Notes: generated from the letters alone by a model not told the origin. A stretch of 46,575 bases of DNA from Terriglobia bacterium (GCA_020072845.1 JAIQGF010000023.1:1-46575), one strand, 5' to 3'; shown: positions 35,201-45,319, numbered from the stretch's first letter. Program-made: numbers and translations.

Positions 35201-37549
35201 CTACTTCGCCTCCGCCAGCGGCAGCGATTCTGCTTCGCCAGACGCGGGCACGGCCTGGTCCAGCACTTCACGAACCTTGCCGGCCAGTGCCGTTAAGGTG
35301 AACGGCTTCGGGAGAAATCCCGACGTGGCCTCAACCCCGTGATGCCCGACCGTGGACTCGGTGTAGCCGGAAATGTAGATCACCTTGGTGCCCGGCCGCA
35401 GCTCGCGCACGCGCATGCCCAGCTCTGCCCCGCTCATGCCCGGCATGATCACGTCGGTAATCAGCAGGTGGATCTTCCCCGCGAAGTGTTCCAGCACGTG
35501 CAGCGCGTCGGCGCCGTCTTTCCCCTGCAGGACGGTGTAGCCGCGCGAGGCTAGATATTCGCAGGTGGATTCGCGCACCGCTTCCTCGTCTTCCACCATC
35601 AGGATGGTCTCCGACCCCCGCGGCGGGGGCGCGGTCGGCCGCTCGTCCTGGTTCTGGTCCGCCACCGCTTCGGCGCGCGGCAGGTACACCTTGAACACCG
35701 TCCCACGATCCACTTCGCTGTACACCCATATGAACCCGCCGCTCTGTTTCACGATGCCGTACACCGTCGGCAGTCCCAGCCCGGTTCCCTTGTCCTGCTC
35801 CTTGGTGGTAAAGAACGGCTCGAAAATGTGCGGCAGAATGTCAGCAGGAATTCCGCAACCTGTGTCGCTGACCGTCAGCATGACATGCTCGCCCGGTGAG
35901 ACTCCCACGTGCTTGCGCGCGTAGTCGTCGTCCAGGTGCGCGTTCGACGTCTCCAGCACCAGTTGTCCGCCACGCGGCATGGCATCGCGCGCGTTGACCG
36001 CCAGGTTCATGATGACCTGCCCGATTTGCACCGGATCGGCCTTCACCTTCCACAACGAGGCGCCGGGCCGGATTTCCACCTGGATGTCCTCCCCAATCAG
36101 TCGCGGCAGCATCCGCCCGATATCGGCCAGCACGCTGTTCAGGTCCATGATGCGGGGCGCTAACACCTGCTTGCGGCTGAACGCCAGCAGTTGCTGCGTC
36201 AACCCGGCCGCCCGCCGCGCCGCTTTCTGGATCTCCTCTGCCTGGCGCTGCGCCTTGGCGTTGCCCCCGATCGAGTCCGACAGCAGCTCGGCATAGCTGC
36301 TGATCACCATCAGCAGGTTGTTGAAATCGTGCGCCACGCCTCCCGCCAACTGCCCCACCGCGTCCATCTTTTGCGAGTGCAGCAGTTGCTGCTCCAGCCC
36401 GCGCCGTTCGGTAATGTCGCGATCGTTGGAGATGAAGTTGCGGATCTGGCCGCGCTCGTCGACGATGGGCGTAACCGTTTTCTCCGCCCAGTACAGCTCC
36501 CCGTTTTTCTTCCGGTTCACCAGTTCGCCCCGGAAGACCTTGCCCGACAGCAGGGTGGCCCACATGCGTCCATAGAACGCCCGGTCCTGGCGCCCCGATT
36601 TCAGGATGCGCGGCGTTCTCCCCACTGTCTCTTCCCGCGTGTACCCGGTCAGCGTTTCGAACGACGGGTTCACGTACTCAATCACTCCGTTCCGATCTGT
36701 CATCACCACGATGTCGGCCGACTGCTCCACCGCGCTCCATAGCTTGCGGAATTCGGCTTCCGCCTGTCGCCGCTCGGTGATGTCGCGCTCGTTGACCACA
36801 ATGGCTCCGACGGCCGGATCATTGAGCCGGTTCGTGGCCGTGCTTTCCAGCACCCGCCACGTGCCTTCTTTGTGACGCCGGCGGTATTCGACCCGCAGCG
36901 GTATCCCCGGGGATTTCAACAGGGCGGAAAACACCCGCCGAACCGACTCCACATCCTCTGGGTGGATGTGGTCGAAAGCGCATGTCTCCACCATTTCTTC
37001 CGGCGCGAAGCCCATCATCCGCTGCACGGAGTGGCTCACGTAAACGATCGTGCCCAGCGCATCCAGCAGTGCGATTGCGTCCGAGCTGTTCTCCACCAGG
37101 GCACGAAACCGCTGCTCGCTGGCATAGAGCGCTCGCCGCGCCACCCGCACCGCCTCGTGTTCCTTGCTCAGCGTCAGCGCATAGCGCACCGCCGCTGCCA
37201 GCGACTGCGCATTGAGCTTCGATTTCAGCAGGTAGTCGGTCGCGCCCGCCTTCATCGCCTGCACCGCGACCTCTTCGTCTCCCTGCCCGGTCAGAAAAAT
37301 CACCGGCGCCGCCGCGTCGCGGTTCTTCAGCTCCCGCAAGACCTCCAGCCCATCCTTGTCCCCCAGACGATAATCGACGATGCACAGGTCAGGAGGGTGA
37401 TCGTTCGCCATCCGCATCGCCGCATCGGCCGTCGACGCCCGCTCCACATCCGCTTCGCCGGAACTCTTCTTCAACAGTTGGCGGATATGCAGGAAATCGT
37501 CCTCGTCGTCCTCCACCACCAGGAACTGCAGCGTCTCCGTGCTCATCAT
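35201..37549 (-). CDS. hybrid histidine kinase with receiver domains at both ends
   Basis: A 782-residue cytoplasmic kinase: N-terminal receiver (about 8-128, phospho-Asp D59, K109), PAS-PAC (about 142-262), PAS-PAC (about 265-385), HisKA dimer with LAGGVAHDFN (H407), HATPase (about 500-625; NAVNARD-type N-box, DTGCGIP, GTGLGL) and C-terminal receiver (about 648-765, D699, K748). No TM segment. It starts 6 bp after the Rcp1-like receiver stop. The double receiver suggests it takes phosphate from the upstream kinase and relays or integrates it. Confidence 0.93.
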   Translation of the reverse strand: MMSTETLQFLVVEDDEDDFLHIRQLLKKSSGEADVERASTADAAMRMANDHPPDLCIVDYRLGDKDGLEVLRELKNRDAAAPVIFLTGQGDEEVAVQAMKAGATDYLLKSKLNAQSLAAAVRYALTLSKEHEAVRVARRALYASEQRFRALVENSSDAIALLDALGTIVYVSHSVQRMMGFAPEEMVETCAFDHIHPEDVESVRRVFSALLKSPGIPLRVEYRRRHKEGTWRVLESTATNRLNDPAVGAIVVNERDITERRQAEAEFRKLWSAVEQSADIVVMTDRNGVIEYVNPSFETLTGYTREETVGRTPRILKSGRQDRAFYGRMWATLLSGKVFRGELVNRKKNGELYWAEKTVTPIVDERGQIRNFISNDRDITERRGLEQQLLHSQKMDAVGQLAGGVAHDFNNLLMVISSYAELLSDSIGGNAKAQRQAEEIQKAARRAAGLTQQLLAFSRKQVLAPRIMDLNSVLADIGRMLPRLIGEDIQVEIRPGASLWKVKADPVQIGQVIMNLAVNARDAMPRGGQLVLETSNAHLDDDYARKHVGVSPGEHVMLTVSDTGCGIPADILPHIFEPFFTTKEQDKGTGLGLPTVYGIVKQSGGFIWVYSEVDRGTVFKVYLPRAEAVADQNQDERPTAPPPRGSETILMVEDEEAVRESTCEYLASRGYTVLQGKDGADALHVLEHFAGKIHLLITDVIMPGMSGAELGMRVRELRPGTKVIYISGYTESTVGHHGVEATSGFLPKPFTLTALAGKVREVLDQAVPASGEAESLPLAEAK

Positions 37550-37555
37550 GGTCCC

Positions 37556-38008
37556 CTACGTCGGCAACTCCACCACCTCAAACCAGTACCGCCCCACCGC
37601 CTTCATCGCATCCACCATCCCCTGGAACGTCACCGGCTTGGTGATGAACGAATTCACTCCCAGATCATAGGAGCGCACCACGTCCTCTTCCGCCCGCGAC
37701 GTGGTCAGCACCACCACCGGGATGTGGCGCAGCTTCGGGTCCGACTTGATCTCCCGCAGCGCCTCCCGCCCGTCCATGCGTGGCATGTTCAGGTCCAGCA
37801 GGATCAGCGACGGCTCGGGCGCTTTCTCGGGGTTCGAAAAATCGTCTTGATGGCGCAGGTAGTGCATCAGATCTACGCCGTCCTTCACCCGTTTGATTTC
37901 GTTCAGCAACCGGTTCCCTTTCAGCGCCTGCGCCGTCAGGAAGTAATCGTCGTCATCATCTTCGACGAGCAGGATTCGGACTAGCTCGCCGCCTTTTCCG
38001 TTAACCAT
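37556..38008 (-). CDS. single-domain response regulator (Rcp1-like)
   Basis: A 150-residue receiver-only protein. Acidic pocket LLVEDDDDDYFL, phospho-Asp in LILLDLNMPRMDG (D72), and the conserved Lys in SFITKPVTF. Length and sequence style match Rcp1-type partners of phytochrome-like kinases. Its start overlaps the upstream kinase's 3' end by 28 bp, so it is translationally coupled. It has no output domain and probably acts as a phosphate shuttle to the hybrid kinase. Confidence 0.93.
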   Translation of the reverse strand: MVNGKGGELVRILLVEDDDDDYFLTAQALKGNRLLNEIKRVKDGVDLMHYLRHQDDFSNPEKAPEPSLILLDLNMPRMDGREALREIKSDPKLRHIPVVVLTTSRAEEDVVRSYDLGVNSFITKPVTFQGMVDAMKAVGRYWFEVVELPT

Positions 38009-41000
38009 GGCTCTTTCCTCTCTTGTAATTCGACCTGCACCTGCGGCGCGGCGGGCAGCGTCACCACGAACGTGCTGCCCTCGCCCGGCGCGCTGTGCGC
38101 GGTGATCGTGCCTTCATGCCGCGCCACCACCTTGCGGCAGATCGCCAGCCCCATGCCGCTGCCTTCGTACTCAGTCCGCCCATGCAGCCGCTGGAACGGG
38201 CGGAAGATCCGGTCGAGATATTTCTCCTCGAACCCAATCCCGTTGTCGCGCACGCTGATCTCGCTCCAACCGCGCCCGGTGGTCCGGCCTTCGATCACCA
38301 CGTGGGGCCTGGTACCGGGCCGCTGGAACTTGAGTGCGTTGCCCACCAGGTTCTGCACCAGTTGTCGCACCTGCATCGGGTCGGCCATCACTTGCGGCAT
38401 GGCCGCGACCTCGATCCGGGCATGCGATTTCGCGATCCGCTCTTCCATGTCCGCCACCACCCCGAAGACCACGGCCAACATGTCCACCAGTTGGAAGGGC
38501 AGGGCCCGCGTCGCCACCCGCGAGTACTCCAGCAGCGCATCGATCAGCCCCGACATGCGCTGCGCCGCGTTCTGCATCCGCGCCAGGAAATCCCGCCCCA
38601 GATCGTCCAGCTTGTCTCCGCTGTGCTCTTTCAGGTGCTCGCCGAACGCCAGCACCTTGCGTAACGGCTCCTGCAGATCGTGCGACGCGATGGAAGCGAA
38701 GTCCTGCAGCTCGGCGTTGCTGCGCTCCAGTTCCTCCATGTTGCGTTGTGCTTCCGACTCTGCCCGTTTTTGTTTCGTGACGTCCCGCGCCGCCGCGAAT
38801 ACGCCTTTTATCTCCCCCGCTTCGCTGCGGAACAGGGTGGCGTTGTACAGGACGTCGATAACCTGGCCCGAAATGTGCCGGATGGCGAGCGCGTAGTCCT
38901 GCACCATGCCCTTCGCGAACACTTGCTGGTAGCCATCGCGCGCCTTCCTGGGTTCCGTGAAGTAGTCGCAAAAATCGCTGCCGATCAGCCGATCGCGCGC
39001 CACCTCGGTGATCGTTTCCGTCGCCCGGTTCACGTCCGTGATCTTCCCCTCGCGGCTGATGGTCACCAGGGGATCCAGACTGGCCTCGAGCAACGACCGC
39101 GCATAGTACTGCTGTTCCTGCAGCCGGCGCTCCGCCAGCTTCCTCTCCGTGATGTCGCGCGCCGCCGCGAATACGCCCTCCACTTCACCGTCCTGATTAC
39201 GGAACACGGTGGCGTGGTAGAGCACGTCGGTGAGCCGGCCCGAACTGTGTCGGATGGCTAGCGGGTAGTCCCGAACAAACCCTTCCGCGAACACCTGCTG
39301 GTACCCGGCGCGGGCTTGCTCCGGCTCGGAGAAGTAATCGCAAAAATCGCTGCCGACCAGTTCCTCGCGGCTCACGCCGGTGACCGATACCGTCGCCCGG
39401 TTGACGTCCGTGACTTTCCCCTCGCGGCTGATGGTCACCAGCGGATCCAGGCTGGCCTCAATTAGCGACCGGGTATAGAACTGCTGCTGCGCCAAGCGGC
39501 GTGCCGTGTGCTTGCGATCCGTAATATCGCGCGCAATGCTGGATGCGCCGGTGATCCGCCCGCCGGGATCGTGGATGGGCGATACCGTAACCGACACATC
39601 ACATCGTGTTCCGTCTTTCCGCAGCCGTACCGTCTCGTAGTGCTCAACCGTCTCACCCCCTCGAATGCGTTCCAGGATCCGCTCGACTTCGTCGCCCTGC
39701 TCGGGCGCGGCAAGTCGCGCCACCGGCTGGCCCACCATCTCCTCGGCCGTATAGCCGTAGATCTTCTCCGCCCCGCGATTCCAACTGAGAATCCTTCCTT
39801 CCATATCCTTGCTGTAGATCGCGTCCTCGGAGGACTCTACGATTGCCGCCAGGTAGCGCATCCGGTGCTCGGCCTGCTCGCGTTCGGCGCGCATGCGCAG
39901 CATGCGGATGCCGTACCCCAGGTCCTGCGCCAGCTCGGCCAGCAGCTTCAGTTCTTCGCCCTGGAAAGCTCCTTTTTGCGTGGAATAAATGGTCAGCCCT
40001 GCCGGCAGGCTCTCGCCGATATCGACCGGCAGGCACACGGAGGAGTGAAAGCTCTTGCTCAGCGCCCGCTCCCGCCACGGACCAAAGCGCGGATCGGTGG
40101 AGGCGTCGTCGAGAGTCACGGTCTTCCCGGTTCGTATCGCCGTTCCCGTCGGTCCTCGCCCGCGCTCCTCGTCGGCCCAGGTCACCAGCCCGGGCGTGAG
40201 ATAGTCCTTCGCGACGCCCTCAGCCGCCACCGCCCGCACCGTCTTGGCTTCGTCCTGCTGCGGATGCCCCACCCACGCCAGCGCGTATCCGCACTGCTCC
40301 ACCAGGATGCGGCACACTCCCTCCAGCAGGGACTGCTCGTCCGGCGCGTGGAGCAATAGCTGGTTGCAGTCGCTGAGCGCGCGCAAGGCCCGGTTCATTC
40401 GCTGCAGTTCCCTTTCGGCTTGCCGGCGCTGCTCGATCTCGGCCGCGAGTTGGAGGTTGCTCGCCGCCGTCGCGCGCGCCTGCCGCCGCGCCATCTGCGC
40501 CAGCGCGATGGCGCCAGCCGCCAGCAGCGAGATCACCAGTCCCAGCGCCAGCGTCACCTCCGGGGACGAGCTGTAGATCTTGACTGGATACCTGCGCTCC
40601 GCGTCGAGCGCCTGCCACAGCAGGGCGGAGGCGCTTGCCAAGCCGGTAAGGACCACATAAGCCAGCCAGCCGGGCGCCGCTCCCGCCTTCGTGGCCGCCC
40701 AGGCCAGCGCCCCATTGCCTATCCCCAGGATCACCAGCGATACCGCGGTCAGCAGCGCCATCGGCGTGGAGGCGATCCAGGTGTAGGCGGTCGCCAGGGA
40801 GATGGCGTATCCCAGCAGGGCGGCCAGCCCCAGCACCGCGACCGCCGATCCCAACAAGCCGATGAGCGGCGCGCGCAGAGCAAAGCGCCATCGGCCATTG
40901 GCCAATGCCAACGCTGCGCCAGCCGCGATGAAACAAAGGGCGGTGTTCGGCGCCATGCCTCCCGGGTGGGAAAAGCCGGGCAGGTACGCCCGGCAGAGCA

Positions 41001-41385
41001 ACTGGTCAATGCCGAAATCCACGTTGGCCAGGTACTGCAGTTCGACCGCGGCGGCGATCGCTGCCACCACAATGCCGATCCACAGCCCCATCCGCGGCCA
41101 CCGTGCCAGCACGGCCAGGACCGAAATACCGCTCAGGAAGAACAACAGGGCGGTGTTGTGCACCATCGGCATGGAGCCGGCTGGGTAGGTCAGCCAAGGA
41201 ACCAGGTGAAGATGCCAGGCCAGCATGTCCAGTACGCCGACGACACAGCAGAACAGCGCGGCGGAGGCGGCCATCCATTCGGCCCGTGACCAGCGGCGAA
41301 GCAATCTGAAGAACGACATCGCGTCCGCCTCGGCGCTGCCGCTACCAGGCTGGACATCGGCGTTACCGTCAGGAGCGGCGCTCAT
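37981..41385 (-). CDS. membrane multi-PAS sensor histidine kinase
   Basis: A 1134-residue kinase. The N-terminal membrane domain (about residues 36-300) has some eight hydrophobic helices with three P-M-x-x-x-TA-like repeats (73-80, 144-150, 208-214). A GAF-type domain (about 335-495) and three PAS domains (about 505-625, 632-752, 757-875) follow; the last two are tandem duplicates. HisKA carries SIASHDLQEPLRK (H902) and HATPase shows NALKF, DNGIGF and GSGMGLAIC. The C-terminus resembles phytochrome-type kinases that work with Rcp1-like receivers, as encoded next. Confidence 0.92.
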   Translation of the reverse strand: MSAAPDGNADVQPGSGSAEADAMSFFRLLRRWSRAEWMAASAALFCCVVGVLDMLAWHLHLVPWLTYPAGSMPMVHNTALLFFLSGISVLAVLARWPRMGLWIGIVVAAIAAAVELQYLANVDFGIDQLLCRAYLPGFSHPGGMAPNTALCFIAAGAALALANGRWRFALRAPLIGLLGSAVAVLGLAALLGYAISLATAYTWIASTPMALLTAVSLVILGIGNGALAWAATKAGAAPGWLAYVVLTGLASASALLWQALDAERRYPVKIYSSSPEVTLALGLVISLLAAGAIALAQMARRQARATAASNLQLAAEIEQRRQAERELQRMNRALRALSDCNQLLLHAPDEQSLLEGVCRILVEQCGYALAWVGHPQQDEAKTVRAVAAEGVAKDYLTPGLVTWADEERGRGPTGTAIRTGKTVTLDDASTDPRFGPWRERALSKSFHSSVCLPVDIGESLPAGLTIYSTQKGAFQGEELKLLAELAQDLGYGIRMLRMRAEREQAEHRMRYLAAIVESSEDAIYSKDMEGRILSWNRGAEKIYGYTAEEMVGQPVARLAAPEQGDEVERILERIRGGETVEHYETVRLRKDGTRCDVSVTVSPIHDPGGRITGASSIARDITDRKHTARRLAQQQFYTRSLIEASLDPLVTISREGKVTDVNRATVSVTGVSREELVGSDFCDYFSEPEQARAGYQQVFAEGFVRDYPLAIRHSSGRLTDVLYHATVFRNQDGEVEGVFAAARDITERKLAERRLQEQQYYARSLLEASLDPLVTISREGKITDVNRATETITEVARDRLIGSDFCDYFTEPRKARDGYQQVFAKGMVQDYALAIRHISGQVIDVLYNATLFRSEAGEIKGVFAAARDVTKQKRAESEAQRNMEELERSNAELQDFASIASHDLQEPLRKVLAFGEHLKEHSGDKLDDLGRDFLARMQNAAQRMSGLIDALLEYSRVATRALPFQLVDMLAVVFGVVADMEERIAKSHARIEVAAMPQVMADPMQVRQLVQNLVGNALKFQRPGTRPHVVIEGRTTGRGWSEISVRDNGIGFEEKYLDRIFRPFQRLHGRTEYEGSGMGLAICRKVVARHEGTITAHSAPGEGSTFVVTLPAAPQVQVELQERKEPWLTEKAAS

Positions 41386-41601
41386 GGATTCACTCGGCGT
41401 GGCGAAGTTAGTACCGACTCACGCTAGCACGCGGTGGCGCGGGCAGCGCAGAAGAGCGCCTGCGCCGTACCACGCCAAATCCCGGAAAGACCCGCGGTTT
41501 CACATCGGAACGCCGAAGCATCGCCACGATTGTTGTGCACATCCGCCTTGTGCCGCCGCAGTTCTTCTTTTGTATTGGTCGTCGGAAGGGGGCTACAGCG
41601 A

Positions 41602-41632
41602 CAATAAAATGCCGCCCCACTCGGGACGGCAT
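41602..41632 (-). terminator. rho-independent terminator of nifJ
   Basis: On the minus strand ATGCCGTCCC and GGGGCGGCAT form a 10-bp stem (one G-T pair) with a GAGT loop, followed by TTTATT. It is about 30 bp beyond the nifJ stop codon. Confidence 0.75.
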
Positions 41633-41635
41633 TCC

Positions 41636-41665
41636 TAATCGCTATTCGCTAATTGCTAATCGCTA
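41636..41665. repeat. period-7 array ending at the nifJ stop, unit TAATCGC
   Basis: TAATCGC (41636), TATTCGC (41643), TAATTGC (41650) and TAATCGC (41657) in exact register. The last unit runs into the nifJ stop codon (complement of 41663-41665). Confidence 0.85.
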
Positions 41666-44600
41666 CTTCAGTCCGGCCAACTCCTGCAGTCTCCGCCAAT
41701 TCTCCAAGCGGTCCTGCTGCGCCGCCTTGATGGCCTCGTCGGGATTGCCGTCGGCGTCGAAGTGCCGCGAGAATCGGCCCTCCGTCTTGGCGAAGCTGAT
41801 GAAGTCCACGGTCTGGTTGTTCCGCGGATCCACGTACCAGTCTTCTTTCACCGCCGGGTTGCCCGCCAGGCTCAGCCGCTCGCGGAACTTCTCGCCCTTG
41901 CGCGGATCGTAAACCAGCAGCGGAAACGCCCTCGACTCCACCGCCAGCTTTTCCTGCAGCATCGAACGGTCGTCGGCCACTCCGTGCTCCGGTTGGCAGG
42001 TGGTATAGGCAATCACCACCGCCGGCCCGGGATACTCGTTGGCCGCCATGATCGTCTTGTAGAAGTGGCTGGGATTGCCGGCGATGGTCTGCGCCACGAA
42101 GGCGTTGGGGTGCATCATCATGATCTGCGCCATTTCCTTGCGATGCTCCGTTTTTCCCCCGGGGTTCGCTTTGCCCACCGCCGCCATCTTGGCATCCTGC
42201 CCGGTAAAGGTGGACGTCGAAGCCTGCCCGCCGGTGTTGGAGTACACCTGCGTGTCCAGCACCAGCACCTTGATGTCCATGCCCGAGGCCAGCATCCGGC
42301 TCAGCGACTGGAACCCGATGTCGTACATGGCGCCGTCGCCGCCCAGGCACCACAGTTTGTACTCGTCGTGGCCTTCCTGGTGCCAGCGCAAACGGATACC
42401 CATCGCGTCCGCCGGCGCGTTCTCGAACAGCGAGTTCGTCCACGGCACCGTGTACGGGTTGAACGGATAGGTCGAACCGTACACGCTGTTGCACCCGGTC
42501 GCGCCTACGATGCCGATCTTGTCCGCCCCATAGACGAACCCGGTGGCCGCCAACATTAGCCGTATGGCCGTCGCTTCGCCGCAGCCCATGCACGATCCGG
42601 CGCCGCCCACGAACAGTTGCGAGCGGTGTGCCAGCATCATGTCGCCCAGCGCCTTCTCGTTCAGCAGCCGGGCCGGCGTTTCCGGCAGGTGATGATAGAG
42701 GTCCATCATCAAATCCATCCGGCTGACGTTTCCATTCTTCGGCTTCATCGCCAGCGCCTTGTGGCTGCCGCAGGCCACCACGCACTCGCCGCAGCCCTTG
42801 CACTTGTCGGGGTCCACGAAGATGCTGAACAGCCCGCCCTGCTCGCCTTTCTTTTCCGGAATCGCCCAGTACTTCTGCGTCTTGACGAACTCCGCCTGCA
42901 ACTCCGCCCGCATGGCCGCGATCTCGACCTTCGCCAACTGCTCCTGCAGTGCCTCCGGCTCCACCACCTTGCCCAGGATGGCGGTGTCCGGGCAGGCGCT
43001 TACGCACTCCATGCAGCCCACGCAATTTGCCGCTACCAGTTCGGGGATGTCGGGCGCCAGGGTGCGGAAGCTGCGCCGCATGGCGCTGGCCGCCGGCATG
43101 AAGCTGCGACCCAGGTATTCGTCGGCGGCCAGGTCGCTTTCCTTGCCGCGGGCGTAGTTGCCGATCACGTGCTCGCAAAAGTCCGCCTCCACCACCTCCG
43201 GTTGCGCCGTCGGGATGTCCGCGACCTGGAACTTGTACGATTTCTCCGCTGCCAGTTCCACGTCCTCGGCCGGCGGCGTAATCAGCGCCACTTCCTCATA
43301 TCCGCGCCGCGCCGCGTTGATGTTGTCGTCCACCACCGACCCGCCGCGCTTGCCGAAGTACTTGGTCAAAGTCGTACGCAGCAAGCCGAACAGTTTCTCC
43401 GCGTCCAGTCCGGCCTTCGCCGCAAACGGCGTCAGCTTCAGGAACGCGCCCAGCAGCACGATGCCCTGCATGCGGATCTGCAGGTCCGCCCGCGTGGCGC
43501 ACTCGCGCGCGATCTTCTGCGCGTCCAGCGCGTACAGCTTCAGCTTGCGCTCGCGGATCGTCTGGCGCGCCTTCAGCGGCAGGCTACGCCACACCTGGTC
43601 TTCGTTGTGCGGCAGGGTTGATTGCAGGTAGATCGCGCCCTCCGGCCTCAGTCCCGCCAGCGGGTCGCCGCTCCGGAACGCGTTCTGGTCCTGGATGGCG
43701 ACAAAGTCCACCAGGTTCAGCTCCGCGTGCATCCGGATCACCTCCGGCGCCAGCGTCAAGTAGTAATTTGTCGGCAGGCCCTTCTTTTCCGAGCCGTACT
43801 TGGGGAACGCCTGCGCGTACAGGTTGAACAGATCGCTCGCCACCGCCGCGATCACCTTATTAGTAGTCACCGACCCAAACCCGCCCACCGAGTGCCCGCG
43901 TAGCGAGAACGCCCCTTCGGGCCGCACGTCCGGATCGACGGTGATTTCCAGCGCGTCCGGGTGCCTCACGCCCAGCACGAATGAGCGTTTGCCGCCGCCG
44001 TTCACCATGTTGTATGCCGCCGCCACGAAGTGTCCCGGACGCAGGTCGCGCCCGCCCAAGCCCGCCACGCCCGAATAAATTTCCGGGATGTGCCGGATGC
44101 GGTCGCCGCTGGTGCCCATGTGCGCATCCGCCAGCGCCGCCTTCACCTCCACCGACAGCGGGTTCGACTCCATCAGCGGGACGTCGCAGCGCTCGATCAC
44201 CGCCGCCGCCTTCACGTGTTGCAGGGCCAGCGCCAGCTCCCACGAGGGGAACGGCCGGAAGCTCACCACCGTGATCGCGCCGATGTTCATGCCCTGGCTG
44301 CGCAGGTAATCCACGGTCGCTTCCGCCGTGTCCATCATCGAGCCCATGCCGATGAGGGCGTACTCCGCGCCTTCCATCCGGTATCGCTTCAGGAAATCGT
44401 AGCGCCGCCCGGTCAGCTTGCCGTAATCCTCGAAGGCGTTCGACAGCGCCGGCGACACCCGGTCGTAGAAGTAGCGCTGCGCCACCTTGCCCTTCATGTA
44501 GCTGTCCTGGTTCTGCACGCAGCCGGTGAGCACCGGCTTGGCCGGGTCGAACAGCTTGCGCAGCCGCAGCTTGGGATCGCCGATGAAGTCCTTCATCAGC

Positions 44601-45220
44601 TCTTCTTCCGGCAGCCGGATCGTTTCCAGCGTGTGCGTCGTCAGGAACCCGTCCTGGATGTTCATGAACGGCGTTTCGCTGTCCTCGGCGGCGCGCCGCG
44701 CGATGATCGCCAGGTCGGCGGCTTCCTGCGCGTTGCGGTTGAACAGCATGCCCCAGCCCACGTCGGCCACGCCCATCACGTCGTCATGCCCGGCGTGCAC
44801 GTTCAGCGAATGCGAGGTCAGCGCCCGCGCTCCAATGTGAAACACCACCGGCAGCCGCTTGCCGCTGATCACGTACAGCACTTCCTTCATCAGGATCAGC
44901 CCCTGCCCGGAGGTGAAGTTGGTCACCCGTCCGCCGGCCAGCGCGAACCCTTCGCACGCCGACGCCGAGCTGTGCTCCGATTCCGGCTCCAGGAACACCA
45001 CCGGCTCGCCCCACAGGTTCTTCGTCCCGTTGGCGAACTCCACCGCGAAGCCATCGCCCATCGGCGTCGAGGGCGTAATCGGATACGCGCACGCGCCCTG
45101 CGAGATGTGGCTCTCCACCCACACCACCGCGCCCGATCCGTCGGTCGTCGTGACCACGCCCGGATAGCGGACGCCCTTGGTCGCCTCGGCCGGTTTTTTG
45201 ATTTCGATCGCTGTTGCCAT
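41663..45220 (-). CDS. nifJ: pyruvate:ferredoxin (flavodoxin) oxidoreductase
   Basis: A 1185-residue single-chain enzyme interconverting pyruvate plus CoA with acetyl-CoA and CO2 using low-potential electrons, a full-length fusion of the gamma-alpha-delta-beta type. Order: AYPITPSTPMGDG (TPP domain I), alpha and gamma domains, two 4Fe-4S motifs CVGCMECVSACP (about 733-744) and CKGCGECVVACG (about 807-818), then SCMGCGEATA and the TPP motif GDGAMYDIGF through VYSNTGGQ. The second cluster's last Cys is followed by Gly instead of Pro. Start fixed by GAGAGGACGAA. It implies anaerobic or microaerobic capacity. Confidence 0.96.
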   Translation of the reverse strand: MATAIEIKKPAEATKGVRYPGVVTTTDGSGAVVWVESHISQGACAYPITPSTPMGDGFAVEFANGTKNLWGEPVVFLEPESEHSSASACEGFALAGGRVTNFTSGQGLILMKEVLYVISGKRLPVVFHIGARALTSHSLNVHAGHDDVMGVADVGWGMLFNRNAQEAADLAIIARRAAEDSETPFMNIQDGFLTTHTLETIRLPEEELMKDFIGDPKLRLRKLFDPAKPVLTGCVQNQDSYMKGKVAQRYFYDRVSPALSNAFEDYGKLTGRRYDFLKRYRMEGAEYALIGMGSMMDTAEATVDYLRSQGMNIGAITVVSFRPFPSWELALALQHVKAAAVIERCDVPLMESNPLSVEVKAALADAHMGTSGDRIRHIPEIYSGVAGLGGRDLRPGHFVAAAYNMVNGGGKRSFVLGVRHPDALEITVDPDVRPEGAFSLRGHSVGGFGSVTTNKVIAAVASDLFNLYAQAFPKYGSEKKGLPTNYYLTLAPEVIRMHAELNLVDFVAIQDQNAFRSGDPLAGLRPEGAIYLQSTLPHNEDQVWRSLPLKARQTIRERKLKLYALDAQKIARECATRADLQIRMQGIVLLGAFLKLTPFAAKAGLDAEKLFGLLRTTLTKYFGKRGGSVVDDNINAARRGYEEVALITPPAEDVELAAEKSYKFQVADIPTAQPEVVEADFCEHVIGNYARGKESDLAADEYLGRSFMPAASAMRRSFRTLAPDIPELVAANCVGCMECVSACPDTAILGKVVEPEALQEQLAKVEIAAMRAELQAEFVKTQKYWAIPEKKGEQGGLFSIFVDPDKCKGCGECVVACGSHKALAMKPKNGNVSRMDLMMDLYHHLPETPARLLNEKALGDMMLAHRSQLFVGGAGSCMGCGEATAIRLMLAATGFVYGADKIGIVGATGCNSVYGSTYPFNPYTVPWTNSLFENAPADAMGIRLRWHQEGHDEYKLWCLGGDGAMYDIGFQSLSRMLASGMDIKVLVLDTQVYSNTGGQASTSTFTGQDAKMAAVGKANPGGKTEHRKEMAQIMMMHPNAFVAQTIAGNPSHFYKTIMAANEYPGPAVVIAYTTCQPEHGVADDRSMLQEKLAVESRAFPLLVYDPRKGEKFRERLSLAGNPAVKEDWYVDPRNNQTVDFISFAKTEGRFSRHFDADGNPDEAIKAAQQDRLENWRRLQELAGLK

Positions 45221-45319
45221 TTCGTCCTCTCTTCTCGCGCGCACACGAGGGCACGCTGTCGCCTGGAAAGGGTGCTTATGAATTCGTATGAGTAGTGCCG
45301 GGCCGGTCTCCTGCCATCT

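Noticed and set aside
41649-43178. 509-residue alternative frame inside nifJ
   Set aside because: A Gly/Arg-rich shadow of the nifJ frame; nifJ motifs run uninterrupted through the region.
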